Assembly: GCF_900114255.1 (NCBI RefSeq)
Contig: NZ_FOSL01000002.1
Coordinates: forward strand, 372,001 to 436,000
Origin: Neomesorhizobium albiziae
GTDB lineage: Bacteria; Pseudomonadota; Alphaproteobacteria; Rhizobiales; Rhizobiaceae
DNA length: 64,000 bases
Direction of reading: 5' to 3'
Made by a program: the position numbers and the translations under genes. The notes below the pieces were generated by a model. That model searched no databases. It saw only the letters and a list, made by a program, of their open reading frames with translations, and was not told where the DNA came from. Of this stretch, positions 17,728 to 27,800 are shown in pieces; within the stretch, counting starts at the first letter, position 1, and each line of letters begins with the position of its first letter.

Positions 17728-18282
17728 GTGAATAGCGCTAGTTCGGCTGCGGTACCGGTCGTTGAGACCGAGCGCACAATCCTTCGCGGCCATCGGCTTG
17801 ACGATTTCGAGATGCATGCCGCCATGTGGCGGGACCCGGCAGTTACCCGTTACATTGGCGGCAAGCCGTTCACCCGCGAAGAAGCCTGGGGCCGTTATCT
17901 CCGCTACGCCGGCCTTTGGGCCGTGCTGGGGTACGGCTTCTGGGCGATCGAGGAGAAGGCCACGGGCAAGCTGATCGGTGGCGCCGGCTTTCATGATCTG
18001 AAGCGCGATATCGTGCCATCGCTGGAGGGTATTCCCGAAGCCGGCTGGGGCCTGGCGTCGTCGGCGCATGGCAAGGGCCTCGCCACCGAGGTCGTCCGCG
18101 CCATGCATGTTTGGGGCGATGGCTTTTTCGCCGGCGGCAAGACCGTCTGCATAATCGACCCGCAGAACAGCGCATCGCTGCGGGTCGCCGAAAAATGTGG
18201 CTATCGCGAAGTCATGAAGACGACCTACCGCGGCGACCCGACAATCCTTTTTGAAAGACAGGCGGGAGGGAAGGCCGCCTGA
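17728..18282 (+). CDS. GNAT family N-acetyltransferase (RimJ/RimL type)
   Basis: A 184-residue acetyltransferase of the RimJ/RimL-like group. ETERTILRGHRLDDFE opens the domain, GWGLASSAHGKGLATEVVRA carries the acetyl-CoA pyrophosphate loop (here SAHGKG), and NSASLRVAEKCGYRE is the conserved C-terminal motif. The target could be a protein N-terminus or a small molecule. The start is taken as GTG 17728 because TTGAGG lies 8 bp upstream; an upstream in-frame start at 17704 lacks a good ribosome site. It converges on the peroxiredoxin gene with a 19-bp gap. Confidence 0.85.
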   Translation: MNSASSAAVPVVETERTILRGHRLDDFEMHAAMWRDPAVTRYIGGKPFTREEAWGRYLRYAGLWAVLGYGFWAIEEKATGKLIGGAGFHDLKRDIVPSLEGIPEAGWGLASSAHGKGLATEVVRAMHVWGDGFFAGGKTVCIIDPQNSASLRVAEKCGYREVMKTTYRGDPTILFERQAGGKAA

Positions 18283-18301
18283 GCAGCCCACCCTCGATGC
18301 A

Positions 18302-18961
18302 TCAGTCCTTCGGCTGCTTCGTCTTCCTGAGATAAGGCAGCACGCGCTCGAACTCACCGAACTTTTCCGTGGCCTCATCGTCAGGCACGGCGGCCGTGAT
18401 GATCACGTCTTCGCCCTGCTTCCAGTTGGCGGGGGTGGCCACCTTGTGCTTGGCAGTCAGCTGGATGGAATCGATCGCCCGCAGGATCTCGTCGAAGTTG
18501 CGGCCGGTGGTCATCGGATAGGTAATGGTGAGCTTCACCTTCTTGTCCGGCCCGACGACGAAGACCGAGCGCACCGTGGCGTTGTCCGCCGGCGTGCGAC
18601 CTTCCGAGCTTTCGCCGGCGCCGGCCGGCAGCATGTCATAGAGCTTGGCGACCTTCAGGTCCTTGTCCCCGATCAGCGGATATTCCACCGACTGGCCGGT
18701 CGCCGTCTTGATGTCGGCCTTCCATTTGTCGTGGCTCTCGACTGGGTCGACGGAGATGCCGATGATCTTGGCGTTGCGTTTCTTGAACTCGCCGGCGAGA
18801 CCGGCCATGATGCCGAGTTCGGTCGTGCACACGGGCGTGAAGTTTTTCGGATGCGAGAACAGCACGGCATAGCTGTCGCCGATCCAGTCATGAAAATTGA
18901 TTGTGCCTTGCGTAGTCTCGGCGGTGAAATCCGGCGCTGTGTCGTTGATGCGGATGCTCAT
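18302..18961 (-). CDS. 1-Cys peroxiredoxin (Prdx6-like AhpC/TSA family)
   Basis: A 219-residue thiol peroxidase reducing hydroperoxides in the cytoplasm. The catalytic cysteine is in FTPVCTTELG (near residue 47). The C-terminal extension VATPANWKQGEDVIITAAV is typical of the Prx6 subfamily, which lacks the resolving cysteine. The frame opens at 19150, but the ATG at 18959-18961 is preceded by GGGAG and begins the conserved MSIRINDTAPDF. It is divergent from the efflux operon across 362 bp. Confidence 0.92.
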   Translation of the reverse strand: MSIRINDTAPDFTAETTQGTINFHDWIGDSYAVLFSHPKNFTPVCTTELGIMAGLAGEFKKRNAKIIGISVDPVESHDKWKADIKTATGQSVEYPLIGDKDLKVAKLYDMLPAGAGESSEGRTPADNATVRSVFVVGPDKKVKLTITYPMTTGRNFDEILRAIDSIQLTAKHKVATPANWKQGEDVIITAAVPDDEATEKFGEFERVLPYLRKTKQPKD

Positions 18962-19323
18962 TTGGTGTCTCCCGGCTTTCGTGGTTTGGCCGCCATCATA
19001 ACGCAAAGATCGACTGTTTCGGGAAGCAAAGAGCCGAATTTTTTGGCGAAAAAACAGAATTTGACGAGATCGGCCTGCCTTTGAACGATTGTTCCGGCTT
19101 TCGGTTCGCCCATGAAATGCCCGTTGCGGCCGGCTTTCACAAAGCGCCAAAGCCTACTTCTGAAAGTTACCGTTACAGGCTACCATTTGCGCTAACATTG
19201 GCTAGATTTTGGCAACTTTTGAATGTGACCATATTGCGGCGCACAAGGTTCAGCCTACATGTGTTTCGCATAAATCACTTTCCGCCATCACAAACACGCA
19301 TCGATCCCAACGAGGGGAATCAC
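18962..19323. promoter_or_regulatory. divergent intergenic region between peroxiredoxin and RND efflux operon
   Basis: This 362-bp stretch lies between two divergent genes and should hold both promoters. It is richer in A+T than the genes around it. A strong ribosome site, GAGGGGAATCAC, precedes the membrane-fusion gene start. I saw no clear palindromic operator, and no TetR or LysR regulator gene adjoins the operon. Confidence 0.5.
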
Positions 19324-20517
19324 ATGGACGAAACGGCTAGCCGACTTCCGGTCATCCGCAATTTTGGTGGGCGTTTTGGCCTGCGAACCGGCGCCCTGGC
19401 GCTGTTCTGGGTTCTTACCGCAGCCGCGCCGCACGCCGCGTGGGCACAGCAGCCGGACCTGCCCGTCGTCACCGCGGCCAAGCCGGTTGTGCGCGACATC
19501 GTCGAGGACGACGAATTCGTCGGCCGGTTCGAAGCCGTCGACGAGGTGGCTATCCGCTCACGCGTCAGCGGCTATCTTGCCGAGGTGCATTTTCGCGACG
19601 GCGCCGTGGTCAACAAGGGCGATCTTTTGTTCACCATCGACCAGCGCCCCTACCAGGCGACCTTTGACGCGGCCAAGTCGCAGGTCGATGTCGCGCGCAG
19701 CCTGACCGAGTTCTCCGCCTCGCAGCTCGAAAGGGCTGAAGCGCTTTCCAAGTCCGGCAATCTCGCGGTGTCGATCCTTGACGACCGCAGGCGCGAAAGC
19801 CTTGCCGCCCAGGCCCAGTTGCAGGGCGCCGAAGCGTCGCTGCGCAACGCCAGCCTCAATCTCGAATTCACCGAGATCCGCGCGCCCCTTTCGGGCCGCA
19901 TCGACCGCCGGCTGGTTTCACCGGGCAATCTCGTGCAGCCGGATTCGACCCTGCTGACGACGATTGTCGCCTGGGACCCGATCGACTTCTATTTCGACAT
20001 CGATGAGCGCACCTATTTCAGCTATGCGCGCGACGCCCGTGAGCGCGGCGGCACGATGCAGGAAGGCGCCAGCAATCTCGATGTCGTCGTGCGGGTCGCG
20101 GACCGCAGCGAAGCACAGTTCAAGGGCAAGCTCGATTTCGCCGAGAACCGCCTCGACGACGCCAGCGGCACCATGCGGGTGCGCGCCCGGTTCGACAACA
20201 AGGACGGTGTGCTGCAGCCCGGCATGTTCGGCCGCGTCAACGTGCCCGGATCGCTTCCGCACCGTGGCATTCTCGTCCCCGACCAGGCGATCGGCGCCGA
20301 TCAGGATCGCCGCATCGTCTTCGTTCTTGACGATACCGGAACGGTGTCGACCAAGCCCGTGCGCACCGGCCCCAATCTCGACGGCTACCGCGTCATTCGC
20401 GAAGGTCTGACTGGTGACGAGACCATCGTCGTCAACGGGCTGATGCGCGTGCGGCCCGGCGTGAAGGTAAAGGCTGAAATGGTGACCCTGCCTCCCAAGG
20501 CCGAGACTGCGGAGTAA
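19324..20517 (+). CDS. RND efflux periplasmic adaptor (membrane fusion protein)
   Basis: A 397-residue HlyD/AcrA-type adaptor. The N-terminal signal region ends around HAAWAQQ. It is followed by the barrel-sandwich entry VRDIVEDDEFVGRFEAVDEV, a coiled-coil hairpin (roughly residues 115-165), the return lipoyl half with APLSGRIDRRLVSPGNLV, and a beta-barrel/membrane-proximal domain. No lipobox cysteine is seen, so it is probably held by its uncleaved or cleaved signal rather than lipidated. It bridges the RND pump encoded 4 bp downstream to an outer-membrane channel not encoded here. Confidence 0.92.
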   Translation: MDETASRLPVIRNFGGRFGLRTGALALFWVLTAAAPHAAWAQQPDLPVVTAAKPVVRDIVEDDEFVGRFEAVDEVAIRSRVSGYLAEVHFRDGAVVNKGDLLFTIDQRPYQATFDAAKSQVDVARSLTEFSASQLERAEALSKSGNLAVSILDDRRRESLAAQAQLQGAEASLRNASLNLEFTEIRAPLSGRIDRRLVSPGNLVQPDSTLLTTIVAWDPIDFYFDIDERTYFSYARDARERGGTMQEGASNLDVVVRVADRSEAQFKGKLDFAENRLDDASGTMRVRARFDNKDGVLQPGMFGRVNVPGSLPHRGILVPDQAIGADQDRRIVFVLDDTGTVSTKPVRTGPNLDGYRVIREGLTGDETIVVNGLMRVRPGVKVKAEMVTLPPKAETAE

Positions 20518-20521
20518 TCCG

Positions 20522-23500
20522 ATGCGCTTCGCACATTTTTTCGTCGACCGGCCAATCTTTGCGTCGGTGGTTTCCATCGTGGTGCTGATCGTCGGCGCCA
20601 TCGCCTATACCCAGCTCCCTGTCGCGCAATATCCGGAGATTGCGCCGCCAACCATCGTCGTTCGCGCCGCCTATCCCGGCGCCGACGCCGAAACGGTCGC
20701 GGCGACCGTCGCCACGCCGATCGAGCAGGAGATCAACGGCGTCGAGAACATGCTCTACATGTCGTCCTACTCGTCGAACGACGGGGCGATGGCGCTGACC
20801 GTGACCTTCAAGCCGGGCACCGATCTCGACCAGGCGCAGGTGCTGGTGCAGAACCGCGTGTCGATCGCCGAACCGCGCCTGCCGGAAGACGTCAGGCGGC
20901 TCGGCATCACCACGGCCAAGAGTTCGCCGGACCTGATGATGGTCATCCACATGCTGTCGCCGGACGACACCTACGACCAGCTCTATGTGTCGAACTATGC
21001 ACGCTCGCGGGTGCGCGACGTGCTGTTGCGGCTCGACGGGGTCGGCGACCTCATCATCTTCGGCGAGCGCGAATTCTCGCTGCGCATCTGGCTCGATCCG
21101 GAAAAGCTGTCGGCCTACGGCCTGACTGCGGCCGACATCGTGCAGGCCCTGCGTGACCAGAACGTGCAGGTTTCCGGCGGCGCCATCGGCGCTCCGCCGA
21201 TGAACACCGGCACTGCCTTCGAATATACCGTGACCACGCAGGGACGCTTCGACGATGCGCGCGACTTCCGCTACGTCATCGTCAAGTCGACCGAGGACGG
21301 AAGACTGATCTCGCTGCAGGATGTCGCCCGCATCGAGCTTGGCGCCAAGGACTACGTGACCAACTCCTATCTGGACGGCAAGCCGGCGGTGGCGCTCGGC
21401 ATCTTCCAGCGGCCGGGCTCGAACGCGCTTGCCTCCGCGGCTGAAATCCAGGCGAAGATCGCCGAACTGTCCCGGGATTTCCCGAAAGGGCTGGCCTACG
21501 ACATCGTCTACAACCCGACCGAGTTCATCCAGCAGTCGATCAACGAGGTCTACAAGACGATCCTTGAGGCGATGGCGCTTGTCGTCATTGTGATCCTGGT
21601 CTTCCTCCAGTCGTGGCGCACGGCCATCATTCCGATCGTCGCCATACCGATTGCGTTGATCGGCACGCTTGCCGTCCTCTACGCGGCGGGCTTTTCGCTG
21701 AACATGCTGACGCTCTTCGGCCTTGTGCTGGCGATCGGCATCGTCGTCGACGACGCGATCGTGGTGGTGGAGAATGTCGAGCGAAACATCGCGCTCGGGA
21801 TGGATCCCAACCCCGCCTCGCATATGACCATGGACGAGGTGGGCACGGCGGTCATGGCGATTTCGCTGGTGCTGATCTCGGTGTTCGTGCCGGCGGCGTT
21901 CATCCCCGGCATCACCGGACAGTTCTATCTGCAGTTCGCCATCACCATCGCGGTCTCCACGGCAATCTCAGCCTTCGTTTCGCTGACGTTGTCGCCGGCG
22001 CTCGCCGCACTGCTGCTCAAGTCGCATCACGAGACACAGAAGCCGCCGCGCACTGCCATCGGGCGTTTCGGGCGCCGGCTGGCGGATGGGTTCAACCGCG
22101 GCTTCGACCGGGTCTCGGAATGGTATGGCCGTCTGGTCAAGGCGCTGGTCGGCTCCACCATGGCGTTGCTGGCCATGCTCGCAGTCTTTGCCGTGCTGAT
22201 CTATGCGACGGTGTTCATGATCGAGAAGGTGCCCACCGGCTTCATCCCGACCATGGACCAGGGCTATGCGATCGTCGTGGTGCAGTTGCCCGACGGATCG
22301 TCGATCGAGCGCACCGACGCGGTCATCCAGAAGGCGACCGACATCGTCCGCAAGACGCCCGGCGTTCGCAACGCCGTGGCATTTTCGGGCTTCTCCGGCG
22401 CCACGTTCACCAACGCCAGCAATTCCGGCGTCATCTTCACTCCGTTCACGAGCTTCGAGGAACGGCTGGCAAGCGGCCTGACTGCGGAAAAGATCATCGG
22501 TTCGCTGTATGGCAGTCTGCAGGGGCTTCAGGAGGCCTTCATCATCGCGCTGCCGCCACCGCCCGTGCCGGGCATCGGCAATTCCGGCGGCTTCAAGATG
22601 CAGCTGCAGGAGCGCAACAGCGCCGACATGCGCCAGATACTGGCTCTCGCCTACGAACTGGCGGGCAAGGCCAACCAGACCCCGGGCCTGGCTGGTGTGT
22701 TCACCACCTTCTCGGCATCGAGCCCGCAATACTTCCTGGCCATCGATCGCGACAAGGCGCGTATGCTGAACGTGGCGATCCCGAGCATCTTCGAAACGCT
22801 TTCGATCAATCTCGGCACCGCCTACGTCAACGACTTCAATGCCTTCGGCCGTGTCTACCAGGTGAGGGCGCAGGCCGATCAGGCCTTCCGCCTCGACCGC
22901 GACGACATATTGAAGCTCAAGGTGCGCTCGCAGTCGGGTGAACTGGTGCCGCTCGGCACGCTGGTCGAGATCCAGGATTCGACGGGTCCCGCGCTGGTGC
23001 AACGCTACAACATGTATGTGTCGGTTCCGGTGCAAGGCAACGCCGCGCCGGGCGTCTCGACGGGCGAAGCGCTGCAGAAGATGGAGGAGCTTGCCAACGC
23101 GACGCTGCCAGACGGAACCTCCTTCGAGTGGACCGAACTCGCACTCCAGGAAAGCCAGACCGGAAACACGGCGATCTTCATCTTCGGGCTGTCCGTGCTG
23201 TTCGTCTTCTTGGCGCTGGCGGCCCAGTATGAAAGCTGGATCATGCCGTTCGCCATCGTGCTGATCGTGCCGCTTGGCGTGCTGGCTGCGATGATCGGTG
23301 TCTTCATAAGAGGGCTCGACAACAACATCCTCGTGCAGGTGGGGCTCATCGTGCTGATCGGTCTGGCGGCCAAGAACGCCATCCTGATCGTCGAGTTCGC
23401 CAGACAGGCGCAGGATCGTGGCCTGTCGCCGGTCGATGCAGCCGTCGAGGCCTGCCGGCTGCGCCTGCGGCCGATCCTGATGACGGCCTTCGCTTTCATC

Positions 23501-23698
23501 CTCGGCGTCGTGCCCTTGATGATCGCCACCGGACCCGGTGCGGAAATGCGCCAATCGCTGGGCACCACGGTGTTCTCCGGCATGCTGGGCGTGACGATTA
23601 TCGGCCTTTTCCTGACGCCGGTCTTCTATGTCTCGCTGCGGCGGTTGTTCCCGTTGCGGGTCAAGCAGCATCCGGCCGAGGAAGTGCCGGCCGAATAA
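20522..23698 (+). CDS. RND multidrug efflux pump inner-membrane transporter (HAE1 family)
   Basis: A 1058-residue AcrB/MexF-type proton-driven transporter. It has the N-terminal FFVDRPIFASVVSI, large periplasmic loops between TM1-2 and TM7-8, and TM4 with the paired proton-relay aspartates in GIVVDDAIVVVENVERN. The TM10-12 region contains VGLIVLIGLAAKNAILIVEFA. The length is normal for the family. It forms an operon with the adaptor; TolC-type channel and regulator genes are absent, so these come from elsewhere. Substrates cannot be predicted reliably. Confidence 0.95.
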   Translation: MRFAHFFVDRPIFASVVSIVVLIVGAIAYTQLPVAQYPEIAPPTIVVRAAYPGADAETVAATVATPIEQEINGVENMLYMSSYSSNDGAMALTVTFKPGTDLDQAQVLVQNRVSIAEPRLPEDVRRLGITTAKSSPDLMMVIHMLSPDDTYDQLYVSNYARSRVRDVLLRLDGVGDLIIFGEREFSLRIWLDPEKLSAYGLTAADIVQALRDQNVQVSGGAIGAPPMNTGTAFEYTVTTQGRFDDARDFRYVIVKSTEDGRLISLQDVARIELGAKDYVTNSYLDGKPAVALGIFQRPGSNALASAAEIQAKIAELSRDFPKGLAYDIVYNPTEFIQQSINEVYKTILEAMALVVIVILVFLQSWRTAIIPIVAIPIALIGTLAVLYAAGFSLNMLTLFGLVLAIGIVVDDAIVVVENVERNIALGMDPNPASHMTMDEVGTAVMAISLVLISVFVPAAFIPGITGQFYLQFAITIAVSTAISAFVSLTLSPALAALLLKSHHETQKPPRTAIGRFGRRLADGFNRGFDRVSEWYGRLVKALVGSTMALLAMLAVFAVLIYATVFMIEKVPTGFIPTMDQGYAIVVVQLPDGSSIERTDAVIQKATDIVRKTPGVRNAVAFSGFSGATFTNASNSGVIFTPFTSFEERLASGLTAEKIIGSLYGSLQGLQEAFIIALPPPPVPGIGNSGGFKMQLQERNSADMRQILALAYELAGKANQTPGLAGVFTTFSASSPQYFLAIDRDKARMLNVAIPSIFETLSINLGTAYVNDFNAFGRVYQVRAQADQAFRLDRDDILKLKVRSQSGELVPLGTLVEIQDSTGPALVQRYNMYVSVPVQGNAAPGVSTGEALQKMEELANATLPDGTSFEWTELALQESQTGNTAIFIFGLSVLFVFLALAAQYESWIMPFAIVLIVPLGVLAAMIGVFIRGLDNNILVQVGLIVLIGLAAKNAILIVEFARQAQDRGLSPVDAAVEACRLRLRPILMTAFAFILGVVPLMIATGPGAEMRQSLGTTVFSGMLGVTIIGLFLTPVFYVSLRRLFPLRVKQHPAEEVPAE

Positions 23699-23722
23699 CG
23701 CTGCATTTTCATGTACGATGGT

Positions 23723-23750
23723 AAAAGGCCCGGATCACTCCGGGCCTTTT
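23723..23750 (+). terminator. intrinsic terminator of the RND operon
   Basis: AAAAGGCCCGGA and TCCGGGCCTTTT form a perfect 12-bp stem with loop TCAC, ending in a T run, 24 bp after the transporter stop codon. It can act in both directions because the arms end in A and T runs. Confidence 0.95.
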
Positions 23751-23952
23751 CCGTTCCGGGCAAGTGCCCGCCCCGGTGCGGTGGGGCGGGCTCTGCGGAC
23801 ATTGTTGTCAAATTGTCAAGGTGACATGACGTATGGGAAGTGCTGCGCCGCGATCTTCTCGACACGTTATCAAATGGAATGTTCCCATTACTCGCACGGT
23901 TCGCTCGACAATCGCTTTGGCCGTGGGGCACGATTGCCGTAGAAAGGCTCAG

Positions 23953-24054
23953 GGCATTTGCAGCCAGGTGGAATCACTTGGCGTTGCACAAATGCGGCTA
24001 AAACAAGCAGATGGAGCGGGATGCTCGGTTCAATCTGAATGCATTCCGCTCTAG
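23953..24054. repeat. dispersed repeat, GCATTTGCAGCC family
   Basis: The stretch starts GCATTTGCAGCCAGGTGG and continues through AATGCGGCTAAAACAAGCAG and GGAGCGGGATGC to CATTCCGCTCT. The same order of words occurs at 39491-39597 with many substitutions. It contains short inverted arms (GGAATCACTT region; AGCGGGATGC with GCATTCCGCT). It lies in the 376-bp gap before the CRP-like gene. Confidence 0.65.
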
Positions 24055-24074
24055 GGTCCAATAGGGAAATCGAT

Positions 24075-24764
24075 ATGTCGCCGCCACATCCGGATGAAAG
24101 TGAAAGGGAGACGATACCGAGGCCGGCAAAGATCGGCGCCGACCTGTTCGAACTGCTATTCGCCGGATGCAAGACCGAACACCATGCGGCAGGCCAGCAT
24201 CTCTTTGTGCAGGAGGATATCGCCGACAGGGTCTACGGCATCCTGCGCGGCACCGTCGAGATATCGCTCTATTCGGTTGGCGGTAAGAAGCTTGTCGCCA
24301 ATATCGAGCGCCCGCCAGCCGTGATCGGCGAAATCGGGGCGCTGGACGGCGGCCCTCGCACCGCCACCGCGATCTGCCTGGACGATTGTGATCTTGTTTC
24401 CATCAGCCGTGGGCAACTTTTCGAACGGATCGAGCGGCATCCGGCTCTGGCCCGGGCGATGATAGAAATTCTGTGCACCCGGCTTCGCTGGGTGACCGGT
24501 CAGCTCGGCGATCAGGCGTTTCTGGGAATAGAGGCGCGGCTGGCCAAACGGCTGCTTTTTGTCTCCGCCATGATGTCGGACCCTACCGGCTGGATACCGA
24601 TCTCGCAGTCCGAACTCGCCGAATTTCTGGGCGTCACGCGCGAGTCCGTCAACAAGACCCTCAACGAATGGCGCAGCCGGTCGATCATCAACATGAAGCG
24701 CGGCGGTGTGCGCATCGAACGGGCCAGCGGGCTGCGCGTGATCGCCGAAGCAGAAGACGATTGA
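24075..24764 (+). CDS. Crp/Fnr family transcriptional regulator with cAMP-type pocket
   Basis: A 229-residue regulator. The N-terminal cNMP-binding beta-barrel contains GEIGALDGGPRTATA at residues 85-99, which matches the phosphate-binding cassette of true cyclic-nucleotide binders (Gly-Glu followed by Arg-Thr-Ala). After the long dimer helix, the C-terminal winged helix has the recognition helix VTRESVNKTLNEW: Arg189 and Glu190 match E. coli CRP Arg180 and Glu181, and Lys194 replaces CRP Arg185. No FNR-type N-terminal cysteine cluster is present. It converges on the P450/DyP gene. Three consensus CRP sites lie within 8 kb. Confidence 0.9.
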   Translation: MSPPHPDESERETIPRPAKIGADLFELLFAGCKTEHHAAGQHLFVQEDIADRVYGILRGTVEISLYSVGGKKLVANIERPPAVIGEIGALDGGPRTATAICLDDCDLVSISRGQLFERIERHPALARAMIEILCTRLRWVTGQLGDQAFLGIEARLAKRLLFVSAMMSDPTGWIPISQSELAEFLGVTRESVNKTLNEWRSRSIINMKRGGVRIERASGLRVIAEAEDD

Positions 24765-24772
24765 CCGTCAGA

Positions 24773-24808
24773 GCATGATCCCGAAAAACGGAAACCGGTT
24801 TTCGGAAT
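24773..24808. repeat. dispersed GCATGATCCCGAAAA palindromic repeat
   Basis: After GCATGATC come CCGAAAAACGG and CCGGTTTTCGG, an 11-bp inverted repeat with one mismatch. It lies between the convergent regulator and P450/DyP genes and may serve as a bidirectional terminator. Related copies are at 10243 and 33374-33457. Confidence 0.75.
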
Positions 24809-24821
24809 AGACGGGCTCCCG

Positions 24822-27800
24822 TCAAAGCCGTGAAATTAGAAAGCGCAACGCGGAGCGGCTTGGCATGAAGAAATAACCGCCGCCTTTGGTGGTGACGAAA
24901 TTCGGAATGCCCTTCAGCACCAGGGTGCCTTCCCATCTGGGGATGGAAAAGCGGCCGCCGCCCTTTTTCTCGTCCTGCGTGCCGATGGTCGGATCCTTCT
25001 CCTTCATCAGGCCGTGGAACGATCCGGACGACACCCAGGTCTGCTGCATGAACTCATACTGCCGCTCGATATCGGCGTTCAGGCACATGAACAGCAGGCC
25101 CTTTTCAGGCTCTCCGTCCTCCTTCTTCTTTTCGTAGGTGCGTCCGACACGCAGGATGCGATGGCGCTTGCCGATCTTGAGCTGAATTTCATGGTCGTCG
25201 CCAAGTGAATCGCGCGGGTTCGAACGGCGTATGTGGGAGCCCAGCGGGCAGAGCAGCCCTTGCGGGTCTTCGGCGCCGAAGGTGAAGTCGTTGTCGATCG
25301 GCCTTTTCTCTCGGCCGTCGGGATTGCGCACGAGGGAGGACCCATCGGGCCAGCGACCAACCATTTTCGCGGCGATCCATCGCTCCGTAATTTCCGGGTC
25401 CTTACGCCCGCGCGCCGCCGCCTGGCAGAAGTCCTTGAATTTTTCGACATGCTGCTCGAACTGGCGAACCACCAGGAACGAGCCGTTCCGGCCGAAATCG
25501 TGAAGGCCGGTTTCGCCTCCCATGGAATTCATCTCGTTGAGCGTCGGCAGGATGCCGTCACGGTCCTGCGCGGCACTTGTCGTCACTGCCGGCGGGAAGT
25601 AGCCGTGTTCGTCGCGGTAGCCGAAAAGGAATTCGCCGGGCGCGACCAGATGCAGGGGCGAAACCGAGGAGTTCGCTCGAGCCGTTCCCCGCACGATCGG
25701 TTGCGAAATACCGTCGACAAAGCCGAAATGTTCCTTTGCCCGTTTTTCGTCGCGATTGACGACCAGCGGCAATTTCGCGGCGCGCTCCAGGCCGGCGGCT
25801 TTCAGCTGCTTCTCCAGGTCGGTAACGTCGGATTCCAGCTTTTCTTTGCTTGCTGCATAGCAGACAACGACGGCATCCACGGGGTTGCGCGCCGAGCCCC
25901 ACTCCCATTTCGCCGGCGCGCTGTCTCCGACATCGTCAAGAATGCGGCTGCGCGAGGCGCTGCCCATGCCTTGCCGGAACGACAGCGCGAAGTTTTCCAT
26001 GGGGTCGTGATCGGGGTCGCAGTCGAGCCCCAGGCGCCTGAGGCCGTCGGGACCGAAGGCGACTGTCATTGCCTGGTCGGTCAGGACGCGATCGCCGAAG
26101 GTCGTCCGCTCGGCGATGAATTCAAGCCAGGCCTTGCGTTTGCGACGCGGGCTGCCGTCCGGAATACGGATCGCCAGCATGGCCCCATATTTCAGGGGAC
26201 CGAAGGCGTTGAAGAAGATCGTCTGGATTTCGCCCAGTTCGAGCGTCTCGATCGGTGGCGGGGCGGCATCCACCAGGTTGATCCTGGCGCTGTCCTTCGC
26301 AATCAGCGGCCGCGGTAGCGAGCCGAAGAGGCTGATCCAGTCGCGCGCCTGGTTTGCCGTTGCATGCGCGATGCCGTAGCGGATTTTCGAATTGATGCGA
26401 ATGCGCGCCGTGTTGACGGGATACGCCGAATACCAGAAGAGGGTCGGCACCTGTTGTGTCCGGGCCCAACGCTTGAAGCGCTCACCGTCACGCGCGCCTG
26501 CCCCGAACAGCCAGCGTGTCGCCGGAAATCCTATCGTGTTGCTCCACACGCCGGTGAGCCCGTTGGCCGCCTTGGTTATGAAATCCTCGAGATAGCTTTC
26601 CCAGCTGCCGCCGTAGTTGCTGAAGAACATCAGCTGGTTGGTGCCGGGTATCGAGATCCAGCGGGCGAAGTGGATCGTGTTGATGTTGGACAGATATCCC
26701 GGCCGGAAGACTTTCTGCGCCGATATCGAAATCACGTAGAAGGTAAGGCGCAGGGCCAGACGCCGCAACCGGCCCGGCTTCATGATCGAGATCGCCGTGA
26801 GATGGTTCTGGGCGGCGTGGTCTTCGCGCTCGTTGATGGCTTCGAACCGGCTGAGCTCGATCATTTTTTCGCTGGGCTTGTCCTGTTTTTCGAGGCGGCG
26901 CAACGCGATGAAGCCAATGCCGAGCGGCACGACAACCAGCAGCGCCAGCCCGACAAGCGTGAGGATAAGGGAGGCGCCGCCAACGAAGAGGTTGCGGAAG
27001 AAGCCGGGTAAATATCCAAATACGTATGTGTAAGTCAGCCAGCAGCCGACCAGTAGGGCGATCGTGCTGGCGGCAGCCATGGGGCGCGCCTTCAACGTGG
27101 TCAGCGCGGCCTGCCAGAGGCTTCCCTCCGGCTTGTCCAGCAGGTTTTCCGCCGGCTCCAGCACCCATGCGGAAGCGGGGTCTTTCGCGATTTTCCGGCG
27201 CACCTCGGCCAGCGTGGCCGCAGCGCTGCGCGTCTCGTTTCCCGGTCCTTCCACTATCTTCTGGACCTTTTCGGCGAGTTTGGCTTCGGCGCGGATACGC
27301 TCGACCGACAATCCGGGCGTGCCGGAAAAGACCAGGCCGGCGCTGCTGCCGAAGGATGGCGATATCTTCACCGCGTGCTTGCGCATGAAGTCCGCAAGCG
27401 TTTGGCCTTCGAAGTCGCAGGCCTTTCGGATGATACCGCCGAGCACCGGGTCGGAATGATTGGCGAAAGCGTCGATCACCGAAGCTTCTGTCCCGTCGCC
27501 CGAAAGCTCGATGATGAGATGGGTGTCTTCGCGTTCGGCGCCTTCAGGGCTCGAAACCGCGATGCTGGCAAAATGAATCACGCCCGTGGCGTCGAGCGCC
27601 GCCTTCATGTCGGCGCCGGCCGGGTTGCCGAGCGATGCGATCTCATCGCGAATGTCGCCCACCAACACGGCAGGCTTGAGCGGGCAGACAACGGTGACCA
27701 TCGAATGCGTCACCGTCCGGCAAAGCGGCGATCGCTCGAAATCCACCTTGAGGCTCTCGGGATAGGCGCCCAGGCGCCTCATCTTTCCCGCCGCACCTTT

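Noticed and set aside
20432-23671. Long antisense frames across the RND transporter gene
   Set aside because: They overlap a full-length HAE1-family transporter with intact proton-relay residues; the antisense products are His/Arg/Asp-rich shadows.
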